The notes beneath the pieces were generated by a model, which was not told the DNA's origin, ran no database searches, and was given only the letters and a program-made list of their open reading frames with translations. Of a stretch of DNA of 64,000 bases, positions 1 through 9,962 are shown one piece after another. Source of the stretch: Aggregatibacter aphrophilus ATCC 33389 (GTDB lineage Bacteria > Pseudomonadota > Gammaproteobacteria > Enterobacterales > Pasteurellaceae); assembly GCF_900636915.1 (NCBI RefSeq), contig NZ_LR134327.1, forward strand, positions 744,001-808,000, given 5' to 3'. Position 1 is the first letter of the stretch. The number at the start of each line of letters is the position of its first letter. Made by a program: the position numbers and the translations under genes.

Positions 1-98
1 GGTTCTTTCAAGCCTGCGCCGGCATAAAGATACAAATCCGCTGCCTGCGCAGAAAATGCCGCCATCATCAACACGGCCAATGTTGCTACTTTTTTCAT
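1..98 (-). CDS. Periplasmic solute-binding protein, ModA-like, N-terminal part only
   Basis: Only the first 32 codons lie in the window; the gene runs off the left edge. The start is the ATG whose complement ends at 98, with an AGGAG-type ribosome site just upstream (complement of 'cactcctg'). The visible peptide has a basic start (MKKVA), a hydrophobic core and an AQA-A signal cleavage site. It continues ADLYLYAGAGLKE, which resembles the first strand of molybdate-type (ModA) binding proteins. A possible ModE-like operator upstream (140-163) supports a molybdate role. With so little sequence the substrate is uncertain; another ABC binding protein is possible. Confidence 0.5.
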   Translation of the reverse strand, partial: MKKVATLAVLMMAAFSAQAADLYLYAGAGLKE

Positions 99-139
99 CT
101 CACACTCCTGTTTAAAAAGTGAAGTAAATATAGCACATT

Positions 140-163
140 GGTTATATAAAAATAAATATAATG
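140..163 (-). promoter_or_regulatory. Possible ModE-like operator before the ModA-like gene
   Basis: The sequence GGTTATAT, eight A/T-rich bases, then ATATAATG forms an imperfect inverted repeat. From memory, half-site sequence and spacing resemble the E. coli modABCD ModE operator (CGTTATAT, 8 nt, ACATAACG). It lies about 40 bp upstream of the ModA-like start, overlapping where a promoter would sit. The region is very AT-rich, so a chance match is a real possibility. Confidence 0.35.
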
Positions 164-229
164 AAAAATGCGATCAAAAAACACTAAGAATTTTGACCGC
201 TCTTCGATTGTTAAACGCTAAAAACAAGG

Positions 230-1420
230 TTAATACTTGGGTTGGATCTGCTTAATATGATATCCAAATTTCGATTCTTGGATTTCCATCTCATAATATT
301 TAGGCAATTCATTTTTATCTTTTGAAGAACAAAAATAATAGTGTTTATCTTGAGAATTATCTGTTAATTGAAGAAGATAGTTGCAACGTTCTCCATACAA
401 TTGATAGTTTGAATAATTCTCCTTAGATTCAACTGAATTTGTTATAACAAGATCATGATATTCCGGTGACTTTAACAGCGTATAAAGTTTACCGCCATAA
501 GGCAAAATTACTCCTTTCAACAAGAATATACTTAGAATAATTGCAGCACTGATAGAAATCCCCCAAATATACAGCTTAGTAAAAGCATATATTGCCATCG
601 TTTTGAAATGATTATGCTTAGCCAAAATAAAGACTAGCATAATAGAAAGAGCAATAACCGGATAATACAAATAATGGTAGAGTTCATATGGATAGGTTGT
701 AAATTCAAAAGAAGGAGACACAACACAATAAAAGAAGAAGATGAAAAATAAAATAAGAAAAAGTAATACTTTCAATCTTGGCAATGTATATTTAGGTAAT
801 AAAGAATGATGATTTGTAATCGTTGAATTATTGACCGGCAATGCTCGATTCAAATCAAAAGGCTCAAACTCATTAACAAACATTATCTTGGTTATTCCTT
901 CCATACCGGGAACATCAAGTAACCTTACCCTTTTTTCTTGTACCAACTGTTCTAACTCAGCTGTCATAAAGTCCGGTTTGGAATAGCTATACCAAAAAGT
1001 TTTATCCCAAAAAAGTAGATTGCTTTGAAGACCATTACGAAAGTAATTAACCCCCATATATCCGGAGTAAATAATTAACTCATCGCGGTCAGGAAATTCC
1101 TCTTTAAACTTCTCAACAATGTTATGATCCATTCGTAGTTTATAGTCTAGATTGCGAACAATTTCTACTTTTTTATTCTCTGAAAATTTATATTCAGAAA
1201 AAACGCATTCACAATCTTCATTATTATAATAAAAATCACAAAAATAATTCCCAAGTCGATATTGTTCCGGAACAACAATTACATCAGATAGGACTGATGA
1301 AATCTTAAAATTATTTTTATAACGTTTTGTTAAAGATGTTTCATAATGTTTTTGAACAATATAAGGATAAAGAATATTGCCGTTCTGTATGGCAACTCGT
1401 AGCCAAAGTGGATAGCGCAT
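230..1420 (-). CDS. Hypothetical membrane protein, 396 aa
   Basis: I do not recognise this family. Residues 1-215 are soluble and rich in Tyr, Phe and Asn. Three hydrophobic segments follow at about 216-234, 250-267 and 284-305. A polar C-terminal tail of about 90 residues contains two cysteines and many tyrosines. Such an order suggests a cytoplasmic N-terminal domain anchored by three helices, with the tail on the other side of the membrane. The gene is clearly more AT-rich than its neighbours cobB and grxB, which hints at a transferred or fast-evolving accessory gene. It stands alone: the ModA-like gene lies 130 bp downstream and cobB ends 57 bp upstream, with an uptake signal at 1461. The ORF is long and uninterrupted, so a real gene is likely. 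Confidence 0.6.
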   Translation of the reverse strand: MRYPLWLRVAIQNGNILYPYIVQKHYETSLTKRYKNNFKISSVLSDVIVVPEQYRLGNYFCDFYYNNEDCECVFSEYKFSENKKVEIVRNLDYKLRMDHNIVEKFKEEFPDRDELIIYSGYMGVNYFRNGLQSNLLFWDKTFWYSYSKPDFMTAELEQLVQEKRVRLLDVPGMEGITKIMFVNEFEPFDLNRALPVNNSTITNHHSLLPKYTLPRLKVLLFLILFFIFFFYCVVSPSFEFTTYPYELYHYLYYPVIALSIMLVFILAKHNHFKTMAIYAFTKLYIWGISISAAIILSIFLLKGVILPYGGKLYTLLKSPEYHDLVITNSVESKENYSNYQLYGERCNYLLQLTDNSQDKHYYFCSSKDKNELPKYYEMEIQESKFGYHIKQIQPKY

Positions 1421-1476
1421 TTTAAGGTTCCTATGTGCTGTAATATATTTTATTTATTTAAAGTGCGGTCGTTTTT

Positions 1477-2175
1477 CTAAATGTTTTTTACTTTTCCTAA
1501 TAACTCCGCCACTACTTTCGGTACGCCTTCGCCGGCTTTCATTTTTACTGTTTCCACCGGGCGTGGGATAAAGCCTGTATTTGGATTCGGGTCGATGAGG
1601 TAAATTTGGGCATTTTTCGGGGCTTCGTTGACCAAGCCGTTGGCGGGGTAAACCTGTAATGAAGTGCCGATAACCAGAACAACGTCCGCTTGCGAAACCA
1701 AGTCAATTGCCGGTTCTAACATGGGGACGTTTTCGCCGAAAAAGACAATATGGGGGCGCATTGGGTGTCCGTTCGGGTCTTTATCGTCCACGGATTGTTC
1801 GCCGAAGCAAGGTACGATGTAATCGGGGTCAAAACCGCTGCGCGCTTTGTTTAATTCGCCATGCAGGTGCAACACATTAGCACTACCGGCGCGTTCGTGC
1901 AGGTCATCTACGTTTTGCGTGATGATTTGCACGTTGTAGCCTTGTTCCAATTCTACCAAGGCCTTGTGTGCTGCGTTGGGTTGGACTGCAGAACAATTAC
2001 GGCGGCGTTCATTATAAAAATCCAACACTTTTTTACGGTTACGTTGCAGGGCTTCCGGCGTGCAAACTTCCTCAATTTTATGCCCTGCCCATAAACCATC
2101 CTCCGCGCGATACGTCGGAATACCGCTTTCGGCGCTAATGCCTGCACCGCTTAATACGACACAAAGAGGTTTCAT
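1477..2175 (-). CDS. cobB: NAD-dependent protein deacylase, sirtuin class III
   Basis: This is a 232-aa sirtuin that removes acyl groups from lysines in the cytoplasm, using NAD+. NAD-binding motifs are visible: GAGISAESGIPTYR at 10-23, TQNVDDLHERAGS at about 86-98 and IGTSLQVYPA near 170. The catalytic His is in LHGEL (about H105). FYNERRR (about 53-59) carries the Tyr and Arg that mark desuccinylase-type CobB enzymes. The usual zinc cysteines of the small domain are mostly missing; only one Cys is seen near 123. This matches zinc-less sirtuins rather than E. coli CobB. It sits 14 bp upstream of the grxB stop, and both read on the minus strand, so co-transcription is plausible. Confidence 0.9.
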   Translation of the reverse strand: MKPLCVVLSGAGISAESGIPTYRAEDGLWAGHKIEEVCTPEALQRNRKKVLDFYNERRRNCSAVQPNAAHKALVELEQGYNVQIITQNVDDLHERAGSANVLHLHGELNKARSGFDPDYIVPCFGEQSVDDKDPNGHPMRPHIVFFGENVPMLEPAIDLVSQADVVLVIGTSLQVYPANGLVNEAPKNAQIYLIDPNPNTGFIPRPVETVKMKAGEGVPKVVAELLGKVKNI

Positions 2176-2189
2176 CTTCTCCTCCCCAC

Positions 2190-2837
2190 CTAAATCGCCT
2201 TATCCCAATACAACGGCACGTTGCTCAAGCGGGACATGGTTTCCACATAGTTTTTTACTTTCGGCGGGAAATGGATGCCTTTTACACAGGTGAGGTTACG
2301 CAAGATTGGGAAAACGAGGATGTCTTCTAAGGAAAGATTGCCATTAAGTGCGGTGTCCGATTGGATTAAATCGGAGAGTTGAGCTAAATCAGGTGCAAGA
2401 CGGGCGAGATAGGTGTCGGTATTTGCCAGATTGTCAGCGAAGTTGCCGATCGATTTTTCTTTATTTTCAGTGAAATAATTGACCGCACTTTGGGTGGCAT
2501 ATTCCAGTAAACCAAGGCGGGTAAAACGCGGGAGAACCAAATGATTGTGATAGCTTCCAACCTGTTTTAGCCAATCTTCTATTTGTGGACGAACCTTTTC
2601 CGATAAAACTTTTTCCCCGTAGTGTGCATCAATGTAACGCACGATATCCAAACTTTCCGGCATGGCTTCGCCGTTTTCTTTAACTAAAATCGGGACGATT
2701 TTTTGACCGATGAGCTTGGTTGGCGTTTCCACGTCATCGTTTAGGATCGTGACCAAGTCAACAGGCACTTTTTTCAAACCAAAAATCATGCGGGCGCGCA
2801 CGCAAAACGGACAATGGTCGTAAACGTAGAGTTTCAT
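2190..2837 (-). CDS. grxB: Glutaredoxin 2
   Basis: This is a 215-aa GrxB-type glutaredoxin: a thioredoxin fold with a CPFC active site at residues 9-12, followed by a helical GST-like C-terminal domain. It reduces protein disulfides and glutathione mixed disulfides in the cytoplasm. The chosen ATG (complement at 2835-2837) has AGGAGACC just upstream and gives the family start MKLYVYDHCPFC. The open frame extends 61 codons further upstream to 3020, but that stretch reads through a short interspersed inverted repeat (2921-3005) and an uptake signal. It is most unlikely to be translated. Confidence 0.93.
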   Translation of the reverse strand: MKLYVYDHCPFCVRARMIFGLKKVPVDLVTILNDDVETPTKLIGQKIVPILVKENGEAMPESLDIVRYIDAHYGEKVLSEKVRPQIEDWLKQVGSYHNHLVLPRFTRLGLLEYATQSAVNYFTENKEKSIGNFADNLANTDTYLARLAPDLAQLSDLIQSDTALNGNLSLEDILVFPILRNLTCVKGIHFPPKVKNYVETMSRLSNVPLYWDKAI

Positions 2838-2920
2838 AAGGTCTCCTTTTGTTGTTACTGTTGAGGAAAGTGCGGTGGGTTTTGCGGGTATTTTCGAAAT
2901 TATATAGCAGTTGCACAAAG

Positions 2921-3005
2921 CTGAAATGACGGTCGCTGAGCTTGTCGATGTGTAAGTCATTTCAGCTTCTCCGATACACAAAACGAATGCTTCGACAAGC
3001 TCAGC
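2921..3005. repeat. Short palindromic interspersed repeat, family A copy 1
   Basis: Two inverted pairs are visible. CTGAAATGAC (2921-2930) matches GTCATTTCAG (2956-2965), and GCTGAGCTTGTCGA (2935-2948) matches TCGACAAGCTCAGC (2992-3005), both perfectly. A related copy lies at 26405-26502, overlapping the end of citC. The element sits in the leader of grxB and resembles REP-like elements that can fold in RNA. Confidence 0.7.
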
Positions 3006-3126
3006 AAGCGTTTTGTGCATTTGCTACATAATACCGGGTATTTTTAGATTGTATCGCTTGGTTTCCTCTATTTACGGAGGAAGTATAGGTGTTTCTAAAA
3101 TACTCATAAAATCTACCGCACTTTTT

Positions 3127-4602
3127 TTACATCACCACCACATCAAACTGTTCTTGTGTGTAAAACGGTTCGGTTTTTATTTGAATTTGTTTGCCGATGA
3201 AAACTTCCAACTCGGCCAGTAAGCCGTGGGATTCTTCATTGATTAAATAATCGGCAACGGCGTGGGAGGCGTAAACCACAAATTGTTCGCTGGAGAATAA
3301 ATGATGCACGCGGATAATTTCGCGCATGATTTCGTAACATACGGTTTCCACGGTTTTTACCCGTCCGCGACCTTCGCAAGTCGGGCATTCGCAACAAAGG
3401 ATATGCTCCAAACTTTCGCGCGTGCGTTTGCGAGTCATTTCCACCAAACCTAATTGAGTGAAGCCGTTCACATTTGTTTTCACTGGATCGGAAGCCAACG
3501 CCTCTTCTAAAGATTCCAACACGCGAGTGCGGTGCAATTCGTTTTGCATATCGATGAAATCAATGATGATCATGCCGCCGAGATTGCGTAATTGGAGCTG
3601 TTGGGCGATGGCTTTGGTCGCTTCGATATTGGTGTTGAAAATGGTTTCTTCCAAATTACGATGCCCGACAAACGCGCCGGTGTTGATATCGATAGTAGTC
3701 ATGGCTTCTGTTTGTTCGATAATCAAATAGCCGCCGGACTTAAGATTCACACGTTTATCCAACGCATTGTGAATCGCCGTTTCTACGCTGTACACATCAA
3801 AGAGCGGTTGATTTCCCGTATATAAAATCAATTTATCCGTGAGATTCGGGATAAATTCTTCGGTGAATTGTTTCACTTCGTTGAAACAAAGTCGGGAGTC
3901 AACATGAATACGATCTAATTTGGCACCGATAAAATCACGCAAAATGCGTTGAGTCAGCGCTAGTTCACCGTAAAGCATGGAACGGGTCGGGTATTTAGCA
4001 CGACGCTCCAGCACTTTACGCCATAAACGTTTCAGGAATTCCGCGTCTTGTTGTAAATCCAGCTCACTTGCGCCTTCGGCAGCAGTGCGAATAATGAAAC
4101 CGCCCAATTCATCGCATAACGGCAGCGCCAGTTCTTTCAAGCGGGCGCGTTCCTCCTCGCTTTCAATGCGTTGCGACACGCCCACATGGCTATTTTCCGG
4201 CATGAACACCAAATAGCGGGAAGGCAGCGTAATGTCCGTAGTAAGGCGCGCGCCTTTGGTGCCGAGCGGATCTTTCACCACCTGCACGACAATATCCTGC
4301 CCCTCGTGCACCAGCTGGGAAATGTCTTTTACCACAAATTGCTTTTGTTCGTTTTCATCCACGCATTCGGTGTGTGAGACAATGTCTGAGGCGTGCAAAA
4401 AGGCGGCTTTTTCCAAGCCGATGTCAACAAACGCTGACTGCATTCCCGGCAGCACGCGGGTCACGCGCCCTTTATAAATGTTTCCCACAATACCGCGTTT
4501 GCCTTGGCGTTCAATATGTACTTCTTTTAATATACCTGTTTCTACAAGGGCAATGCGCGTTTCGTTGGGTGTCACATTGACCAATAATTCGACCGAATCC
4601 AT
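3127..4602 (-). CDS. rng: Ribonuclease G
   Basis: This 491-aa protein matches RNase G, the cytoplasmic endonuclease that matures the 5' end of 16S rRNA and cleaves some mRNAs. An S1 RNA-binding domain sits at about 38-128 (KGRVTRVLPGMQSAFVDIG). The RNase E/G catalytic core includes MTTIDINTG and GGMIIIDFIDM, which carry the metal-binding Asp residues. Near 405 a CPTCEGRGRV segment holds the Zn-link cysteines. There is no long degradosome scaffold tail, which separates it from RNase E. It is divergent from putP, 138 bp away. The start MDSVELLVNVTPNETRIAL is typical of the family. Confidence 0.95.
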   Translation of the reverse strand: MDSVELLVNVTPNETRIALVETGILKEVHIERQGKRGIVGNIYKGRVTRVLPGMQSAFVDIGLEKAAFLHASDIVSHTECVDENEQKQFVVKDISQLVHEGQDIVVQVVKDPLGTKGARLTTDITLPSRYLVFMPENSHVGVSQRIESEEERARLKELALPLCDELGGFIIRTAAEGASELDLQQDAEFLKRLWRKVLERRAKYPTRSMLYGELALTQRILRDFIGAKLDRIHVDSRLCFNEVKQFTEEFIPNLTDKLILYTGNQPLFDVYSVETAIHNALDKRVNLKSGGYLIIEQTEAMTTIDINTGAFVGHRNLEETIFNTNIEATKAIAQQLQLRNLGGMIIIDFIDMQNELHRTRVLESLEEALASDPVKTNVNGFTQLGLVEMTRKRTRESLEHILCCECPTCEGRGRVKTVETVCYEIMREIIRVHHLFSSEQFVVYASHAVADYLINEESHGLLAELEVFIGKQIQIKTEPFYTQEQFDVVVM

Positions 4603-4740
4603 AATGTCCCTGCTCTTAAGTTTTCTAATTTTTTTCGTCTAATAAGTCTAACGAAAAGGAAAATAGAATAATAGGGGCAAATGCGGTAAAATGCGCCTCT
4701 TTTCACATTTTTCAGCAGTCTATGTACTAAGGTTGGTACG

Positions 4741-6261
4741 ATGTTTGGATTAGATCCAACAATTATCACATTTGTTATTTATATCGTCGGCATGCTCGGT
4801 ATCGGGATTGCCGCTTACTATTACACCCAAAATTTCTCCGACTACATTCTCGGCGGTCGCCGTTTGGGTAGTTTCGTCACCGCCATGTCTGCCGGCGCTT
4901 CCGATATGTCCGGCTGGCTGTTAATGGGCTTGCCCGGCGCAGTTTATTTATCCGGTTTGGTTGAAGGGTGGATCGCCATCGGTTTAACCCTCGGTGCGTA
5001 CCTGAACTGGCTGTTTATCGCCGGTCGTCTGCGCGTTTACACAGAATTCAATAATAACGCTTTAACCCTGCCCGAATATTTTCATCACCGTTTCGGCACG
5101 TCCCATAACTTATTGAAGATCGTCTCCGCCACCATTATTCTGGTGTTTTTCACTATTTATTGCGCCTCGGGCGTGGTTGCCAGTGCGAAATTATTCCGCA
5201 ATCTGTTTTTAATTGACTACTCCACCGCACTTTGGTACGGCGCGCTCGCCACCATCATTTACACCTTCATCGGCGGTTTCCTTGCCGTCAGCTGGACAGA
5301 CACCATTCAAGCCACGTTAATGATTTTCGCGTTATTGCTCACGCCGGTTTTCGTGGTGATTTCCATTGGCGGCATTGACGAGTTGCAAAACGTCTTACAA
5401 CAAGCGGAAATTAGCGCGCAAAAAGACTTTACGGATTTATTCCGCGGCACCTCCACCGTCGGCTTGCTAAGTCTTGCCGCTTGGGGCTTGGGCTATTTCG
5501 GGCAACCGCATATTCTGGCCCGCTTCATGGCAGCAGATTCCGTGCGCTCCCTAAATAAAGCCCGTAAAATCAGTATGATATGGATGGTACTCTGTTTGGT
5601 TGGTGCCGTTGCGATCGGTTTCTTTGGTATGGCATATTTCTATGCGAATGCAAACACGGCTTCTGCGGCTTTGGTAAACCATGAACCGGAACAAGTTTTT
5701 ATTGAATTATCCCGACTATTATTTAATCCGTGGATCGCCGGTATTTTGCTTTCCGCCATTCTTGCTGCAGTGATGAGTACCTTAAGTTGCCAACTGTTAA
5801 TTTCTTCCAGTGCCATTACTGAAGACTTTTACAAAGGCTTTATCCGCCCGAAGGCTTCAGAAAAAGAATTGGTTTGGCTTGGACGCGCCATGGTATTGAT
5901 GATCGCCGCTATCGCCATTTGGATCGCTCAAGATCAAAACAGCAAGGTTCTGAAACTTGTGGAATTTGCTTGGGCGGGCTTCGGCAGCGCCTTTGGCCCG
6001 GTGGTTTTACTTTCATTATTTTGGAAACGCATGACTTCCTCCGGCGCCATGGCAGGCATGCTGACAGGTGCCATCACGGTTTTTGCGTGGAAAGAATGGA
6101 TCCCGGCGAAAAGTGAATTGGCTCAAGTTTATGAAATGATCCCAGGCTTTTTACTGGCTACCCTTGTTATCATTGTCATTTCGCTGCTATCAAGCAAACC
6201 TGACGCCGAAACGCAAGAAACCTTTGAAAAAGCGCAAGAAGCCTACAAAAACGCCTTATAA
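4741..6261 (+). CDS. putP: Sodium/proline symporter
   Basis: This 506-aa protein belongs to the sodium:solute symporter family and fits PutP, which imports proline with Na+ across the inner membrane. The hydropathy pattern shows about 13 membrane segments. [20 protein letters not shown] (about 32-51) and the following [14 protein letters not shown] segment are the conserved Na+ and substrate region of TM2. The downstream [16 protein letters not shown] segment is also diagnostic. An uptake signal at 5224 lies inside the coding frame. cmoB follows 14 bp downstream on the same strand, so the two may be co-transcribed. Confidence 0.93.
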   Translation: MFGLDPTIITFVIYIVGMLGIGIAAYYYTQNFSDYILGGRRLGSFVTAMSAGASDMSGWLLMGLPGAVYLSGLVEGWIAIGLTLGAYLNWLFIAGRLRVYTEFNNNALTLPEYFHHRFGTSHNLLKIVSATIILVFFTIYCASGVVASAKLFRNLFLIDYSTALWYGALATIIYTFIGGFLAVSWTDTIQATLMIFALLLTPVFVVISIGGIDELQNVLQQAEISAQKDFTDLFRGTSTVGLLSLAAWGLGYFGQPHILARFMAADSVRSLNKARKISMIWMVLCLVGAVAIGFFGMAYFYANANTASAALVNHEPEQVFIELSRLLFNPWIAGILLSAILAAVMSTLSCQLLISSSAITEDFYKGFIRPKASEKELVWLGRAMVLMIAAIAIWIAQDQNSKVLKLVEFAWAGFGSAFGPVVLLSLFWKRMTSSGAMAGMLTGAITVFAWKEWIPAKSELAQVYEMIPGFLLATLVIIVISLLSSKPDAETQETFEKAQEAYKNAL

Positions 6262-6275
6262 CGGGAACGCTAAAA

Positions 6276-7241
6276 ATGATCGATTTTCGTCCTTTTTATC
6301 AACAAATCGCCACGACCCATCTTTCGCCTTGGTTGGAAACCTTGCCATTACAAATGAAACAATGGCAACAACAAACCCACGGGGAATATGCTAAGTGGGC
6401 AAAAGTCTTGGAATTTCTACCGCACTTATCGGCTTCCCGTATTGATCTGAAAAGTGCGGTCAAATCCGAACGTGATTCTGCGCTTTCCGACGGCGAACGC
6501 CAACGCATTATTCACCATTTAAAACAACTCATGCCATGGCGCAAAGGGCCTTATCATTTACTCGGCATTCATGTGGATTGCGAATGGCGCTCCGATTTCA
6601 AATGGGATCGCGTGCTACCACATTTAGCGCCATTGCAAGACTGCACGATTTTAGATGTGGGTTGCGGCAGTGGCTATCATATGTGGCGCATGGTGGGCGA
6701 AGGCGCGAAAATGGTAGTGGGTATCGACCCGACGGAATTGTTCTTATGTCAATTTGAAGCGGTACGCAAATTATTAAATGACGATCGCCGAGCCAATTTG
6801 ATTCCTCTCGGCATCGAGCAAATGCAACCGCTTGCGGCATTTGATACGGTGTTTTCTATGGGCGTGTTATATCACCGCAAATCACCGTTGGATCACCTTT
6901 CCCAACTGCGTGCGCAACTGGTTAACGGCGGCGAATTGGTGCTCGAAACCTTAGTGGTGGACGGTGACGAAAACACGGTGTTGGTGCCGATGGATCGCTA
7001 CGCCAAAATGAAAAATGTGTATTTTATTCCGTCCGTTGCCGCATTGATTAATTGGCTGCAAAAAACCGGCTTTAAAAATGTGCGTTGCGTGGATGTCGCC
7101 GTTACCTCATTAGAGGAACAACGCAAAACCGATTGGTTGGAAAATGAATCTCTCATTGATTTTCTCGATCCGAATGATCATAGCAAGACGATTGAAGGCT
7201 ATCCCGCACCGAAAAGAGCGGTCATTTTGGCGAATAAATAA
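6276..7241 (+). CDS. cmoB: tRNA U34 carboxymethyltransferase
   Basis: This is a 321-aa CmoB, which transfers the carboxymethyl group of carboxy-S-adenosylmethionine to 5-hydroxyuridine 34 of tRNA, giving cmo5U. The Rossmann SAM-type motif [15 protein letters not shown] lies near 125-139, followed by [15 protein letters not shown]. The [16 protein letters not shown] stretch is characteristic of CmoB and YecP proteins. Two uptake signals (about 6420 and 6451, opposite orientation) occur in the N-terminal part and encode 'FLPHLSA' and 'KSAVKSE', so that segment tolerates change. The partner cmoA is not in the window. Confidence 0.94.
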   Translation: MIDFRPFYQQIATTHLSPWLETLPLQMKQWQQQTHGEYAKWAKVLEFLPHLSASRIDLKSAVKSERDSALSDGERQRIIHHLKQLMPWRKGPYHLLGIHVDCEWRSDFKWDRVLPHLAPLQDCTILDVGCGSGYHMWRMVGEGAKMVVGIDPTELFLCQFEAVRKLLNDDRRANLIPLGIEQMQPLAAFDTVFSMGVLYHRKSPLDHLSQLRAQLVNGGELVLETLVVDGDENTVLVPMDRYAKMKNVYFIPSVAALINWLQKTGFKNVRCVDVAVTSLEEQRKTDWLENESLIDFLDPNDHSKTIEGYPAPKRAVILANK

Positions 7242-7251
7242 AGGAATTACA

Positions 7252-7280
7252 TTGAGATTCAAGACTGAAAATAGTAAAGT
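7252..7280 (+). promoter_or_regulatory. Putative sigma70 promoter for purA
   Basis: TTGAGA (7252-7257) and TAAAGT (7275-7280) are separated by 17 bp and lie 47 bp before the purA ATG. The -10 is imperfect and the call rests only on pattern matching. Confidence 0.35.
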
Positions 7281-7302
7281 AAGCAACCGTTGATTTTTAT
7301 AA

Positions 7303-8625
<1,323 letters not shown>

Positions 8626-8639
8626 AAACGTATAGAAAA

Positions 8640-8678
8640 ATGACCGCACTTTTGAACTATGAAAGTGCGGTTCTTTTT
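8640..8678 (+). terminator. Terminator built from two facing uptake signals, after purA
   Basis: ACCGCACTTTT, a short loop, then GAAAGTGCGGT is followed by TTCTTTTTT. The two uptake-signal words pair to form a stem of about ten base pairs with a T-rich tail. This is a classic dual uptake-signal terminator of the Haemophilus group. Confidence 0.8.
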
Positions 8679-8692
8679 TGGAGAGTTTTTTT

Positions 8693-9363
8693 ATGAATGA
8701 ACAGGAAAAAAACGTCGTCGAATACCTAACCGAACACCCTGATTTTTTCACCACTCATCCTGATTTGCTTGCCAAACTGTCCGTGGTTCACCCACAAAAA
8801 GGCACGCTATCTTTGGTGGAAGCACAGTTGGAACAACAACGCCAACAAATCAAAACCCTTACGGCATTCTTAGAAAAATTCCATCAACTTGCCTATCAAG
8901 AGGCAGACATTTTCTACGCACTCATGCCTTTACAAAAGAAATTGTTTCAAGCGGAAGATTTCCAACGGGTGAAGAAAAACTGAAACAATGGGCGCAGTCC
9001 TATGAACTGGACGGTGCAAAAATATTGCTATTTCGAAATGCGTGGCCAAAAAATGAAACCATTCCCGAACAATATTGGATTGACCGCAAGGCATTTGAAC
9101 TGATTCGCTTGGAACGCCTCAGCTTGCGCCAATTTTACTTGGGCGATTTAAGCAACAAAGAAAAACACCTGATGTTTCTGCCGGAAGAATTTCCCATTGG
9201 CTCCGTGGCAATTTGTCTGCTTGGCGCAAAAACAAGCCACAAACCCACCGCACTTTTATTATTCACCTCCAGAGATACCGCTCGCTTCCATAACGGACAA
9301 GACACCACCTTCTTAAAACACATCGTGGACATTGTGGAATTGCATTTGGGAAGATGGGTGTAA
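8693..9363 (+). pseudogene. DUF484 (YigA-like) gene with a frameshift
   Basis: The first part (8693-8983) encodes an N-terminus with EHPDFFTTHPDLLAKLSV, typical of DUF484 proteins, which are GAF-like and usually lie upstream of xerC. At about 8962 the frame breaks: it reads 'AEDFQRVKKN-stop'. The next frame continues with FPTGEEKLKQWAQSYELDG and runs on to a normal end, HIVDIVELHLGRWV, at 9363. Restoring one C in TTCC would rebuild the frame. The ATG at 8693 follows a GGAGAG ribosome site. No xerC follows; instead comes the Rhs block. A one-base sequencing error cannot be excluded. Confidence 0.75.
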
Positions 9364-9467
9364 TTGCCCATAAAAGTGCGGTTGGTTTTTCAGGCGTTTT
9401 TTTAAATGATAACGGTCACATGCAATGCGACCGTGAAATTACCTCGATTTTCAGTTTGTTATCGAGT

Positions 9468-9485
9468 ACGCGTCGGGAGACGCGC
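9468..9485. repeat. Repeat family B, single arm
   Basis: ACGCGTCGGGAGACGCGC is a self-complementary hairpin arm. It matches, with small changes, the right arms of the elements at 24105-24188 and 29288-29364. Only this arm is recognisable here, so it is probably a degenerate copy. Confidence 0.55.
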
Positions 9486-9554
9486 ACTATCTGGGGGAAT
9501 GATAAGAATGATATTTATCTTGCACTGAAAGAGGTTTGTGAGAAATAAGGCAAT

Positions 9555-9594
9555 CATAGTAAAAGAGTTTGTTTTTACTAAACCTTTTACTATG
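9555..9594. repeat. Long AT-rich inverted repeat downstream of the Rhs immunity gene
   Basis: CATAGTAAAAG pairs perfectly with CTTTTACTATG. The stem continues with GTTT/AAAC after one unpaired A, around a 9-nt loop. It lies about 70 bp past the stop of the putative immunity gene, read on the minus strand. It may act as a transcription end or mark an insertion boundary. No T-run follows on either strand. Confidence 0.5.
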
Positions 9595-9665
9595 GCTAGA
9601 ATGTGCTTTAAAATGGCAATTTATCAACTAGTTGGTGTCTATTGACATTAACTTATATTTCTCTT

Positions 9666-9950
9666 TTAAGAAGAAATACTTTTCAAAAAATCATTAATCT
9701 CTGAAGTAGTTAAGTGAGAAATAAATTCAATATCTATATTTTCATCATCCCTCATGATTTGAACAAGTCCCGTAAAATCAAATAAAATCATTACCCCCCC
9801 CCCTGAATCTTTTAAGTAAGAAAAGTCGTATCCATCTAAAAATACGCCTCCATCGATCAAACAAACCACGATACCTTTATCTAAAGGGAACGAGTTTTTC
9901 CAATAAACAAGATCACCAAGCATTATATTTTGATGGGTAGCATATTTCAT
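9666..9950 (-). CDS. Putative Rhs immunity protein, 94 aa, with a G10 tract
   Basis: I do not recognise the fold. The gene starts 12 bp after the stop of the VgrG-Rhs toxin gene, with AAGGA before the ATG. It encodes a small acidic protein, which is the standard place and size for a cognate immunity protein; the role is inferred from position. It has no signal peptide, so it should act in the cytoplasm. A run of ten G residues on the coding strand (9794-9803 on the plus strand as C) encodes SGGGV near residues 49-53. Slippage there would shift the frame and cut the protein about half-way. The AT-rich base composition resembles the toxin tip, as expected if tip and immunity moved together. Confidence 0.65.
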   Translation of the reverse strand: MKYATHQNIMLGDLVYWKNSFPLDKGIVVCLIDGGVFLDGYDFSYLKDSGGGVMILFDFTGLVQIMRDDENIDIEFISHLTTSEINDFLKSISS

Positions 9951-9962
9951 GAGAATTCCTTC

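Larger units (their letters stand above)
9364..9665. other. Gene-free gap between the DUF484 remnant and the Rhs block
   Basis: No convincing gene is visible. The gap holds an uptake signal (about 9376), one arm of repeat family B (9468-9485) and a strong inverted repeat (9555-9594). The frame that spans part of it starts inside the DUF484 end and reads through the repeat, so I did not call it. Confidence 0.6.

Noticed and set aside
2838-3020. N-terminal extension of GrxB
   Set aside because: It reads through a palindromic repeat and an uptake signal, while an internal ATG has a strong ribosome site and matches the family start.
9354-9548. 64-codon plus-strand frame after the DUF484 remnant
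   Set aside because: It starts inside the DUF484 end, runs through an uptake signal and a repeat arm, and has no ribosome site or recognisable protein.
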